This document shows positions 22,111 to 33,250 of a stretch of DNA of 64,000 bases, in pieces (position 1 is the first letter of the stretch; each line of letters opens with the position of its first letter). Location: the NCBI GenBank assembly GCA_036346225.1, contig JARFIW010001176.1:2741884-2805883 (forward strand), written 5' to 3'. The notes below the pieces were generated by a model. It was not told the DNA's origin. It worked only from the letters and a program-made list of their open reading frames with translations, and searched no databases. This stretch comes from Platerodrilus igneus. Lineage: Eukaryota > Arthropoda > Insecta > Coleoptera > Lycidae. Position numbers and translations under genes: made by a program.

Positions 22111-24475
22111 CTTTCAACGCTTCGTTAGAAAATCTTTAATTAAATATTTATTTTATAATTCTCCTGTAAATGTAGAGAAAGAAACTTTTAAGAAACCGTT
22201 TTGTATATCAATTGTAAGGCTTCTCAGTATGCTCATTTTGTTAGAATGAACTCGCTTTATCTGGTTTTATAAAAATAAGGCAGTCTGTATCCTGTATTTC
22301 AAGAGGATATTAATTCTACTTTCGCACCTGCGAGTATCAAGTTATAGTTCATTCGTCAACTTTGCGATATAAAATATCGATCCAAGATGAACGTCCTTCA
22401 ACCGTACGATGAATAGTTGGATTTTATGTAATGTTATGCGAGAAAACAATAAGTTTGAATTTTTAGGAAACGTTCTACAAAGTACGTAGAAATTTTTATG
22501 GTTTGGAAATAAAGTCCGATGATGAATTGAAATAGTATTCTTGAAGTTGCGAGTGTGAAATTACAAGTAATTAGGAGGACGACTATACGATGGTAATTAT
22601 TTTGGTCAAGATCTACACACCGTAGAACATCTAAGTTTTATATTGGATTTTGGTTGGTCCAGTTTGTGCGTATAAGAAAAACGCACGAAGTTCATATGGC
22701 CGGTCCAAGGATCACGCAGCTGCTTGTGTCCTGTAGAACATGTGGATTTTACGTCACTTGTTTTCTGAAGAACGTATGTATTAACACCTGCCCTAACATG
22801 CTGTAACACCATCACGTAAACAACACCTGCTGAATCAAGATAAGAGATTAGTATTATTCTTACATCAAGTCTACATTTGGTGATTTTTGATACGAGGCTG
22901 CTTCAGAAAATATCTTTGCAACCACTTATTATCATTAACCCGTTTAACAAACTGAAAAGGATCTTAGTAAATATTTATTGTCAATACTAGTGCAGTGTAA
23001 TCACAGTTACTAATTTTAATGAAATTAAGCAAACCTAAAGAGTTCTTATTAATGTTTCATATATGCATGATTTCACTTACAATTTCTGAATGATGAATTT
23101 ATAGACAATGTAGTTAAATTTTTATAAATATGTAAACAGAAAAACAGATCTGATATTTCTGGTATAAATTCAAGTTAAATTTTTGTAACGAAAACAACAT
23201 TTAAAGTTTTTAATATTTTCTTTGAATATATAAGCCTACCTTATGAGTAGATGAAACTTGTATTATCTTTTCTTAAATATGAATTTTATATTTACAATTT
23301 TTATGAAGGAACAATTTTAATTAAAAAAGCAACATCTAATATTCTTAATTAATTGTTTTATTGTGCACCTGAAAAATTTGACTTTTTTATTAATGACTAG
23401 TGATACCATTTTACATAAAGTTATTTTATATTATTATAATATGCAATGCTTATGTTAATTGCACATAAAGATAGATAAATCTTAACACGTCAGATTTAAT
23501 AATTTTTAGTGAAGTAGGAATTGATATTCTATTTGATTGCATACCCATCCAGAACAATAATAATTCTTGAACGCTCGTTGTTAAAATGTAACAATTTCTA
23601 GCAACTATATACTTTAGTAGAAACGTTAATTGCATCATAAGTTCTGGAATTCCTCCGATTTGGACATCTTAGTTTGTAGGTGCCGATGAATATTTCCTAA
23701 ACTGTTAGAAATACCAGAATTTGCATTACATAAACCAAAGGGTAATTACCGCATGAAATGTGAAATGTCCTTAAGTGTTAATTATTTTGTATAAAACGAA
23801 AATTCCAAACAACTCAGATATACCCAATTAAAAATTTAAACAACCACATGTCTTACAAACAGGAAGTACGAGCGAAGCACATATGTTGAATGCATGATTT
23901 TAATTTGCACTTCAGTATATTTTATTTGCCAAGTGTATACGTCGGCTTTCTACTTATTTATTTTTATTTGCATTTGAAAAATTGGTTCATTTTACATAAG
24001 CATGTTAAAGCAAATTTATTTATAAACTTGCGTCATGCTATGATAAATTATGTTAAAAAGTTTTGTTTTGGGATTTGGCAAATATTTGTAATGTATGTAG
24101 CAGTTCTATTCGTCATTCTATTGAACTATTGCAAATTATTGAGAAAGTAAAATGTTAATGGTGCAAATACAATTAATCTATTGATCACGTAGATCTTTTA
24201 CTCGCCGTTTCAATTAATATAAACAACAGATACATGTTTTGCCATTACTCGGTAGCTACTTTTACAGTTACATCAGCTATTACAATTCCTAATTCGATTC
24301 AATTTTAGTCAACTGTTGGCCGTTCTCGGTATCTTCTAGAAAAGATTAGCTAGACTACACTAACATTTCTTCAGTTTCATATGTAGTATGTCCGAGTAGC
24401 AGTTGATATCCCGTAATATTAATGGTTCAGAGTGCTTGTTCGTCACTCCATCCTTGGATAGGTGTATTTATGCAG
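22110..24475. other. AT-rich DNA, no gene recognised
   Basis: About 2.3 kb. The frame at 23,890-24,150 encodes a Phe/Leu/Tyr-rich peptide explained by AT-rich composition. A 70-bp stretch at 24,240-24,315 ('tattacaattcctaattcg' and flanks) recurs at 37,875-37,940, marking an unidentified dispersed repeat. Confidence 0.4.
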
Positions 24476-24504
24476 TTAGAAGCGCAGGTGCGTGAAGTTA
24501 GCCG

Positions 24505-24805
24505 TGCATTTATATTTCCAACGCTCCACCAGAAGGTACTACATTGGCCAGGAGGCGAGTTTTTTGTTGCCTGGAAATTTAGAATTTTGCCGAACCCTTG
24601 CCGTTCCAAGCAAGGTAGGGATCTTTAACGTGCGTGACAACACTTATACACAGAACTTCCATTTTATGTCTCATCCGAACGAGGGCGTAATTTTTGTGAA
24701 AAATGCTCACCTGTCATTTTTCAAGCAGTCGGCCGTATCGGGATTTGAACCCGGGACCTTGGGATCCGTAGTCTTACGCTTACTACATTGATCCACGGCG
24801 ACGCC
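24505..24805 (-). mobile_element. tRNA-derived SINE, copy A
   Basis: About 301 bp in reverse orientation. The tRNA-like head (RNA polymerase III promoter) is at the right side, with an A-box-like TGGATCAATGTAG and a B box GGTTCAAATCC. The body contains 'cacgttaaagatc'. Flanked by the 14-bp repeat CGTGAAGTTAGCCG (24491-24504, 24806-24819). No poly(A); the tail is AT-rich and ends 'ataaatgca'. Confidence 0.8.
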
Positions 24806-24819
24806 CGTGAAGTTAGCCG

Positions 24820-25120
24820 TTCATTTACATTTCCAATGCTCCACCCGAAGGTACTACATTGGCCAGGAGGCGAGTTTCTTGTTGCCTGGAAATTTAGAAT
24901 TTTGCCGAACCCTTGTCGTTCCAGGCAAGGTAGGGATCTTTAACGTGCGTGACAACACTCACACGGGACCTCCATTCAACCTCTCATCCGAACAAGGGCG
25001 TAATTTTTGTGAAAAATGCTCACCTGCCATTTTTCAAGCAGTCGGCCGTGTCGGGATTTGAACCCGGGACCTTGGGATCCGTAGTCTTATGCTTACTACT
25101 TTGATCCACGGCGACGCCTC
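24820..25120 (-). mobile_element. tRNA-derived SINE, copy B
   Basis: About 301 bp, same orientation and family as copy A and directly next to it. The two copies share the target repeat CGTGAAGTTAGCCG (24806-24819, 25121-25134). This head-to-tail arrangement can come from two insertions at one site or from recombination between target repeats. Confidence 0.8.
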
Positions 25121-27610
25121 CGTGAAGTTAGCCGCAACATTTTTGAATTTTTTAAAAATACTTATGTCATAATTAGGCGCCAATGAGGCGCCATTTTGCG
25201 CCGCTAAAACTAAATTTTGCGCCGTCTTGGCAAACAAGTTATTGATAAAATAAGATTTTTCCGGCCAAGTTCACGAAGCCGCACTTTGTTTCAATTTTCA
25301 GAAAATCTTTATTTCATAATTTAGCGCCAATTAGGCGCCATTTTGCGCCGTTGAAACGAAATTTTGCGCCCTTCTGTGTAAGAAGTAATTTAAAAAAAAA
25401 CTATTTCTCCAAACTAGCAAAAATCGTGAAGTTGGCCGCGATTTTTTTTGAATTTTGAAAAAAAATTTGCACCACAATTAAGCGGTAATTAGGCGCCATT
25501 TTGCGCCGTTAAAACGAAATTTTGCGCCCTTCTGTGTAACAAGTTATTCGAAAAAAACTATTTCTCCAAACTAGCCCAAAATCGTGAAGTTGGCCGCGAC
25601 TCTTTTGGATTTTGAAAAAAAATTTTGTATCACAATTAAGCGGTAATTATTCGCCATTTTGCGCCGTTGAAACGAAATTTTTGCGCCCTCCTGTATATCA
25701 AGTTATTCGCAATATACTATTTTTATGAACTACCAAAAACGTGAAGTTGGCCGCGACTTTTTTGAATTTTGAAAAAAATTTTGTACCACAATTAAGCGGT
25801 AATTAGGCGCCATTTTGCGCCGTTGAAACAAAATTTTGCGCCCTTCTGTGTAAGAAGTAATTTAAAAAAAAACTATTTCTCCAAACTAGCCAAAATCGTG
25901 AAGTTGGCCGCGACCTTTTTGAATTTTGAAAAAAATTTGCACCACAATTAAGCGGTAATTAGGCGCCATTTTGCGCCGTTAAAACGAAATTTTGCGCCCT
26001 TCTGTGAAACAAGTTATTCGAAAAAAACCATTTCTCCAAACTAGCCCAAAATCGTGAAGTTGGCCGCGACTTTTTTGAATTTTGAAAAAAATTTTGTACC
26101 ACAATTAAGCGGTAATTAGGCGCCATTTTGTGCCGTTGAAACGAAATTTTGCGCTCTCTTATGTAACAAGTTATTTGAAAAAAAATAATTCTCAAAACTA
26201 CCCAAAATCGTGAAGTTGACCGCGACTTTTTTGAATTTTGAAAAAAATTTTGTACCACAATTAAGCGGTAATTAGGCGCCATTTTGCGCCGTTGAAACAA
26301 AATTTTGCGCCCTTCTGTGTAAGAAGTAATTTAAAAAAAAACTATTTCTCCAAACTAGCCAAAATCGTGAAGTTGGCCGCGACCTTTTTGAATTTTGAAA
26401 AAAATTTGCACCACAATTAAGCGGTAATTAGGCGCCATTTTGCGCCGTTAAAACGAAATTTTGCGCCCTTCTGTGAAACAAGTTATTCGAAAAAAAAACC
26501 ATTTCTCCAAACTAGCCCAAAATCGTGAAGTTGGCCGCGACTTTTTTGAATTTTGAAAAAAATTTTGTACCACAATTAAGCGGTAATTAGGCGCCATTTT
26601 GTGCCGTTGAAACGAAATTTTGCGCTCTCCTATGTAACAAGTTATTTGAAAAAAAATAATTCTCAAAACTACCCAAAATCGTGAAGTTGACCGCGACTTT
26701 TTTGAATTTTGAAAAAAATTTTGTACCACAATTAAGCGGTAATTAGGCGCCATTTTGCGCCGTTGAAACGAAATTTTGCGCCCTTCTGTGTAACAAGTAA
26801 TTTAAAAAAAACTATTTCTCCAAACTAGCCAAAATCGTGAAGTTGGCCGCGACCTTTTTGAATTTTGAAAAAAATTTGCACCACAATTAAGCGGTAATTA
26901 GGCGCCATTTTGCGCCGTTAAAACAAAATTTTGCGCCCTTCTGTGTAACAAGTTATTCGAAAAAAACCATTTCTCCAAACCAGCCCAAAATCGTGAAGTT
27001 GGCCGCGACTTTTTTGAATTTTGAAAAAAATTTTGTACCACAATTAAACGGTAATTAAGCGCCATTTTGTGCCGTTGAAACGAAATTTTGCGCTCTCCTA
27101 TGTAACAAGCTATTTGAAAAAAAATAATTCTCAAAACTACCCAAAATCGTGAAGTTGGCCGCGACTTTTTTGAATTTTGAAAAAAATTTGTACCACAACT
27201 AAGCGGTAATTAGGCGCCATTTTGCGCCGTTGAAACGAAATTTTGCGCCCTTCTGTGTAACAAGTTATTCGAAAAAAATTGTTTCTCCAAACTAGCTAAA
27301 ATCGTGAAGTTGGCCGCGACTTTTTTGAATTTTGAAAAAATTTTTGTACCGCAATTAAGCGGTAATTAGGCGCCATTTTGCGCCGTTAAAACGAAATTTT
27401 GCACCCTTCTGTGTAACAAGTTATTCGAAAAAAACTATTTTTTCTGAACTACCTAGAAGCGTGAAGTTGGCCGCGACTTTATTCAATTTTGAAAAAGATT
27501 TTGCACCAAATTTAAGCGGTAATTAGGCGCCATTTTGCGCCGTTGAAACAAATTTTTGCGCACCCCGTGTAACAATTTATTTGAAGAAAACTCTCTGGCT
27601 ATCTTAGACG
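25121..27610 (+). repeat. Left arm of foldback element: ~16 satellite-like monomers
   Basis: Monomers of about 156 bp begin with GTGAAGTTGGCCGCGAC at roughly 25,426, 25,585, 25,740, 25,897, 26,057, 26,214, 26,368, 26,526, 26,682, 26,837, 26,994, 27,149, 27,306 and 27,461, with two more diverged units before them. From about 25,740 to 27,150 three monomer types alternate (A-B-C), giving a higher-order unit of about 470 bp present three times. The monomer length is a multiple of three, so long meaningless open frames appear on the minus strand. Confidence 0.85.
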
Positions 27611-28285
27611 CGTGTCTTCAATGTTGAAATTACCGTTCTTTACAATAAGTATGGTGGGTGATAGATAATTGCATTATTTTAAAACGTAACATACAGGGAA
27701 TGTGCTATAGAAAATATTATTGTAGTCTAAACAAATAAATACATTATAACCAGTAGCCTCTTGCATTTTGCTGAGTATACAAGATTTATTTAAGTATAAT
27801 ATAGAGCCAAGAATGAAATAAATAAAAGTGAAATACAATTCACTGCTGACTTTTACAAAATCTCAGTTAGAGATATTAAAATCGGCATTTAGGATCTTAG
27901 TCTTATATAATAAAATACTTGTATAAGCGTTTTTAAGAAACAACTCTTAAGAGTGTAGATTAGAGAATGAAAGTTGGTATGAAAATTTTATTTCCTGTTA
28001 TTAACTTGAAACTTCATAAAAATATATTATTAATCAAGTATTTAAATTATGTAAAACTACTCCTAACCAGGGGGTGTAATTCCATGGTAAAACTTTCAAA
28101 TATGATAAAAAATGATATGCAAATTACAAATCCTTCAAGCATGAAAAGGCGGGTGACAGCTAATTTCTGATAAGAGACCACCGCTGGTGGCCAACTATAT
28201 TATGTTCGCTTACTAGATGTGTCCGTTAGTTCTAGAATTTGGTATAAATCAAGATATGAATGTATATACAGTTCGGAAAAATGGT
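27611..28285. other. Central loop of foldback element
   Basis: About 650 bp of AT-rich unique sequence between the arms. The only frame (27,967-28,170) shows no known motif. Nothing resembling a transposase is present. Confidence 0.6.
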
Positions 28286-29973
28286 TTATTTTTTCAAATA
28301 ACTTGTGACACAGAAGGGCGCAAAATTTCGTTTCAACGGCGCAAAATGGCGCCTAATTACCGCTTAATTGTGGTGCAAATTTTTTTTCAAAATTCAAAAA
28401 GGTCGCGGCCATCTTCGCGATTTTGGCTAGTTTGGAAAAATAGTTTTTATAAAATTATTTCTTACACAGAAGGGCGCAAAATTTTGTTTCAACGGCGCGA
28501 AATGGCGCATAATTATTGCTTAAATTTGGTATAAATTTTTTTTCAAAATTCAAAAAGGTCGCTGCCAACTTCACCATTTTGAGTAGTATGAAGAAATAGT
28601 TTTTTTCAAATAACTTGTTACACAGGAGGGCGCAAAATTTCGTTTCAACGGCGCAAAATGGCGCATAATTACCGCTTAATTGTGGTACAAATTTTTTTTC
28701 AAAATTCAAAAAAGTCGCGGCCCACTTCACGATTTTGGGTAGTATGGAGGAATAGTTTTTTTCAAATAACTTGTTACACAGGAGGGCGCAAAATTTCGTT
28801 TCAATGGCGCAAAATGGCTCATAATTACCGCTTAATTGTGGTACAAAATTTTTTTCAAAATTAAAAAAAAATCGCGGCCAACTTCACAATTTTGGGTAGT
28901 ATGGAGGAATAGTTTTTTTCAAATAACTTGTTACACAGGAGGGCGCAAAATTTCGTTTCAACGGCGCAAAATGGCGCATAATTCACGCTTAATTGTGGTA
29001 CAAAATTTTTTTCAAAATTTAAAAAAGTCGCGGCCAACTTCACGATTTTGGGCTAGTTTGGAGAAATGGTTTTTTTCGAGTAACTTGTTACACAGAAGGG
29101 CGCAAAATTTCGTTTTAACGGCGCAAAATGGCGCCTAATTACCGCTTAATTGTGGTGCATAATTTGTTTCAAAATTCATAAAGGTCGCGGCCAACTTCAC
29201 GATTTTGGCTAGTTTGGAGAAATAGTTTTTTTTTAAATTACTTCTTACACAGAAGTGCGCAAAATTTTGTTTCAGCGGCGCAAAATGGCGCCTAATTACC
29301 GCTTAATTGTGGTACAAAATTTTTTTCAAAATTCAAAAAACTCGCGGCCAACTTCACGAGGCGTCGCCGTGGATCAATGTAGTAAGCGTAAGACTACGGA
29401 TCCCAAGGTCCCGGGTTCAAATCCCGACACGGCCGACTGCTTGAAAAATGACAGGTGAGCATTTTTCACAAAAATTACGCCCTCGTTCGGATGAGAGGTT
29501 AAATGGAGGTCCCGTGTGTGAGTGTTGTCATGCACGTTAAAGATCTCTACCTTGCCTGGAATGGCAAGGGTTCGGCAAAATTCTAAATTTCCAGGCAACA
29601 AAAAACTCGCCTCCTGGCCAATGTAGTACCTTCTGGTGGAGCATTGGAAATATAAATGCACGGCCAACTTCACGTTTTTGTAGTTCAGAAAAATAGTTTA
29701 CTGCGAATAACTTGATACACAGGAGGGCGCAAAATTTCGTTTCAACGGTGCAAAATGGCGCCTAATTGGCGATAAATTATGGAATAAAAATTTTCTGAAA
29801 ATTAAAAAGTGCGGCTACGTGAACTTGGCCGGAAATATCTTATTTTATCAATAACTTGTTTGCCAAGACGGCGCAAAATTTAGTTTTAGCGGCGCAAAAT
29901 GGCGCCTAATTGGCGCCTAATGACATAAATATTTTTAAAAAATTCAAAAATGTTGCGGCTAACTTCACGCACC
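28286..29973 (-). repeat. Right arm of foldback element: ~9 monomers, inverted
   Basis: The same monomer as in the left arm but reversed (GGCGCAAAATGGCGCC...CGCGGCCAACTTCACG). About seven monomers lie left of SINE copy C and two to its right. The last ~150 bp are an almost exact reverse complement of 25,121-25,270, which confirms matching arm ends despite different arm lengths. Confidence 0.85.
29359..29660 (+). mobile_element. tRNA-derived SINE, copy C
   Basis: About 302 bp in forward orientation with the B box GGTTCAAATCC at about 29,414. Flanked by the 14-bp repeat CGGCCAACTTCACG (29345-29358, 29661-29674). Relative to the arm monomer it sits in the same motif and orientation as copies A and B. 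Members differ from each other at scattered positions. Confidence 0.8.
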
Positions 29974-29984
29974 TTAGAAGCGCA

Positions 29985-30577
29985 GGGTTGAAGTTTATCT
30001 ACCGATACTCTTTACTCAGCGCTAGACCAGGGAGTCCGACAGTTTGGTCTTGGAATTCATGTTTAATTGATGGTAACCTAATTTTGAGGTTATGGTATAA
30101 TAATTAAAATAGGGTCGACAAATGCTGTAGTTTTATTTCAAATATTCCCACCTTAACGCTATCTCAGTGCCTATATTTGGGTTATGTTTCGGTCACACAA
30201 CGTAGGTGTCACTAGCCACAGCCACTAGAGTACTCGATCACAGCCAGGTATTGTTAAGAGTGGGCGTTTATTCGTCCGAAGGTAGGTGAGAGTAGAGATT
30301 TGTTGCCGCGACCAGGTGCGTTACATTACAAGGTTTAATATATTGTGTCAAAAATCCATAACATTGTAAGTTAAGTGTTTTTGTTGCAGATCACAAAGTG
30401 GAACATGTTTATCATTGTCTGTTACTGCAAAAATTTGCAAAATTGTTCACTTTTATTCAAAAATTGTCTAACAATTAAATTTATTTAATAAAAAAATTAT
30501 GACAGTTACTAAATGTACTATACTACAGTACTTCCACTACATAATAAGTAATCTATTTTAAATTCATATAAAAGACA
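29985..30577. other. Unique AT-rich sequence right of the foldback element
   Basis: No coding or repeat signal recognised in about 590 bp. The direct repeat at 29,974-29,984 marks its left border. Confidence 0.4.
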
Positions 30578-31017
30578 AGTTGAAAATGCAAGGCATCGTC
30601 GCAACGAACTTCCAAATGTAGACTTACTTTAAAACAATTTAAAGAAATTAAAATTATTATGTTGTAATAATTATAAGTATTCAGATAAAAAAAAAATAAA
30701 AATTAATTCCCCGGGGGGGTCGGGTATCCGTGGTCAGATTTTGTGGGGGGTACCATATTTCGACTCAGCTATGTTAGGGGAGTCCAAATATGTATCGCAC
30801 ATTAATTTTGGACCTATTTGAAATTTTAATTTTCCCGACGGAATATCGCGGGGGCACGGCGTCCCTGTGGCCCGATTTCAACTGACATCAAAACTTAAGC
30901 TCAGGACACCGAGCTGAATCGATTGATGTATCACACATTGATGTCCGACCATTAGAAAGGCCTCGGACGGACAGACGGACGACAAATCGATTTCATAAAC
31001 GAACGAAGTTCGTTGAT
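30578..31017 (+). repeat. 440-bp repeat, left member of an inverted pair
   Basis: Near-identical to the reverse complement of 36,253-36,691. It contains a G-rich start ('ccccgggggggtcgggtat'), 'gcggggg'-type blocks, a (GGAC)-rich stretch with 'cggacggacagacggac', and a terminal palindrome ACGAACGAAGTTCGTT. No coding content. It is either an independent short transposable element or one arm of a 6.1-kb element. Confidence 0.75.
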
Positions 31018-32060
31018 AATTAGTGGTTATATGTCGCAAAATAAACGTTAAAAATAAAAAACAGCATTTTAATTAGTTTAAAAATAATAGTGGCACTTTT
31101 TTCGGAACCCTGAAAATAATTAATCAATAAAACTAAATTAATTGTAAATGTATGCTAACTTTCTTGAAAATGTATGCTGTTAAAACATCATTATATAGTT
31201 CGTAAGAACAATATATCAAAGATAAATGTAATATATAAAGACATTTATAGATGATTTAAAGCAGAAACTCAAAACACTGTTTTTTAAAAACGATGCCTTA
31301 TTTTTATATATGTAAGAATGTAACAAATAAAAGTAACAGTTCACTTAAGCAGCTCGTACAAATCCAATCTCTCCCTTCTTAATATCATAAATACTATAAA
31401 ATTCAGACAAAAACGCTGCTCCCAAGATCTAGGAATCTTGTTCAAACTGTAAGGTACTCGCTCTAAATGCTGAAACGCAGAATGTTACACCTCCTACTGA
31501 CATCTGCAAAATATGTAAATCAACTTAATTTCATTTGTATATAAATTATGCATGAATTTTGAAATCATTAGGTTTTAAAAGTAGTTTATTTTCATATCGT
31601 AGAAGCATACAACCAACTGTACTCCTAACTAACTGATCGATAACCACATAAGATGCAAACAAATGGTACGCACAGCATAAACTCTCCTCGCCCAATAATG
31701 GACTCGAAGAACATTCCTCGTAATACGAATAGAACCGTACGAAAGTATAATACAAACAAAACCTCATTATAAATGGAGCTCCAAACGTTAGATCAAATCA
31801 CATTTTGTTGTTCTCTCTTTAAGAAAATTACCAAGCTCTTCGTGCACTAACAGTATTCTTTCAGATTATCTCGTTGTAACCACCAAATCTAATGGAATAA
31901 AGCTACAAGTTACTATTGCATTAATTAAGTTTAGGGGACTATTTTGAGGCACTACATTGGGAAATCCCCAGCAGAGTAATATCGTAACGTCAACGTATGT
32001 GCAAACCACATAAAGATGTAGTTCATAGGGATATTCCGGACAGTGACCTATCTTTGTAGT
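31018..32060. other. AT-rich spacer inside the inverted pair
   Basis: About 1 kb with no gene recognised. Confidence 0.4.
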
Positions 32061-32074
32061 CTGAGTTTATTCTA

Positions 32075-32150
32075 ACATGGCAATTCGCAGGGTTTGAACG
32101 GTGTTGTTCCCACCAACGTGCGTCAGAGTGCTTTAACCTCTTCTGGAGGG
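32075..32150 (-). repeat. Possible tRNA-like SINE head
   Basis: On the minus strand GGTTAAAGCACTCTGACG is followed about 30 bp later by GTTCAAACCC. These resemble an A-box region and a B box of a tRNA-derived SINE head. The flanks do not pair as a tRNA acceptor stem, so it is not a tRNA gene. Confidence 0.25.
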
Positions 32151-32269
32151 GATTAACATTTACGTGGAAGAAAAAGTACCTTAACTCGAAGCATGCTTAC
32201 CGACCTCCGTTGAATGCTGACGTGTGCAAGTGCTTCGAACTTATTGACTAGTGGTTCCCCCTTCCGTAC

Positions 32270-32386
32270 CTCTCCTTATATCGTATCGGCACGCGGTCCA
32301 CAGTGAAGCAACACCAACAGAGCAAGAAGCCATAACGGAACCATACCCGAGGACCAAGATCGTCGCACCAGCAGAGAAATACCAGG
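32270..32386 (+). promoter_or_regulatory. Possible promoter and first exon with donor site
   Basis: A TATA-like 'cttatatcg' at about 32,275 is followed about 30 bp later by 'tccacagtg'. An open GC-richer segment then ends in CAGG|GTAAGT (donor from 32,387). The segment has no ATG, so it would be an untranslated exon or an inner exon. One frame gives a protein-like peptide (TEPYPRTKIVAPAEKY). No matching acceptor or gene was identified. Confidence 0.2.
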
Positions 32387-33110
32387 GTAAGTGTTATTAG
32401 TAATACGTTCACGACGTATTTCGTTACATCGGGGAATTAAACCCTTCGAGAAAATTTGTGATTATTTGTGTGTGATATTTACACTTATATTTAACTTTGA
32501 TGCGGGGTTAGGGTTACAAAATTGGACCGATCTACCTACGAAATCATCACTGTATCAGAACTGCTTCCTAGAGCACATGACGTCAACAAGCACGTCAGGA
32601 TTGAATATTCCGTTGTTATATACTTCTTACTTTTTGGTTAATATAATGCAGAGGGTGGCTTCAATTAAGATGACAGAGCCAAGCAGTGTTGCCAAAAAGA
32701 ATTATTTAAGCTCGCGGACTAGTCTCGGGGTCTATCCCTGCGGAGGCATGAGATGGGGGGTCTTTTCTATTAATTAACCTGTCTTTGTACAATTTTAGGG
32801 CTCCACTACGTCAAACACATAAACAAAAAATAATCTTCTTAAGGAAAGACGTAGATAAACCTTAAAGGAATTAACTTATGCCTGAAGATAGATACTCAAC
32901 AACATTACTGTGTTTCTTTTACACTTAAACATTGTAACTAGAATTTACAGAAATAAAACTATTACCTTAGTTTGCAGATATGTAATAAAGTTATTTCAAG
33001 TTCTTGTATATACAAAATATAAATAAAATAAATTAAAGACAATCAAAATTATAAGAACATAAAGTGGAAAGGTCTTATCGATGCTGAATTGACAAATTAG
33101 CAGTTACTAG

Positions 33111-33250
33111 TGGGTGAAGCCCATCATAAAAATAATATTTCATTACATTAAGCGAACGCTTCAAACCTAGCGATTGTTAATGAGTGAAGCCCATCGAAGA
33201 AAATTATTTCATTACATTAAACAAATGCTTTAAGCCAAGATCTTCGTTTT
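33111..33250 (+). repeat. Imperfect 70-bp tandem duplication
   Basis: Two units (33111-33180, 33181-33250) share 'gtgaagcccatc' and 'atttcattacattaa'. Non-coding. Confidence 0.65.

Larger units (their letters stand above)
24487..29973. mobile_element. Foldback-type element with satellite-like inverted arms
   Basis: A 5,487-bp element flanked by the 11-bp direct repeat TTAGAAGCGCA (24476-24486 and 29974-29984). Both ends are the perfect inverted terminus GGTGCGTGAAGTTAGCCG. Each arm is a tandem array of a ~156-bp monomer containing GGCGCCATTTTGCGCCGTT, in opposite orientations. The arms surround a ~650-bp AT-rich centre. This organisation (long inverted arms built of tandem units, target duplication of about 9-11 bp) is that of foldback elements such as FB and Galileo. 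No transposase is present, so it would need one in trans. Three SINEs are inserted in it. Confidence 0.85.

Noticed and set aside
23890..24150. 86-codon hydrophobic frame
   Set aside because: Phe/Leu/Ile/Tyr-rich peptide expected from AT-rich DNA; no upstream or downstream gene signals.
25959..27134. Long minus-strand open frames with repeated peptides
   Set aside because: They arise because the ~156-bp monomer length is a multiple of three; the peptides repeat with the satellite and have no independent features.
25121..29340. CRISPR-like regular repeats
   Set aside because: Repeats are contiguous ~156-bp monomers without spacers, in eukaryotic-type DNA.
29361..29435. Genuine tRNA gene
   Set aside because: It has A- and B-box-like sequences but is the head of a 300-bp SINE present in three copies with target duplications.
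32391..32777. 128-codon frame
   Set aside because: No motif; it begins inside what would be an intron after the GTAAGT at 32,387 and has a random composition.
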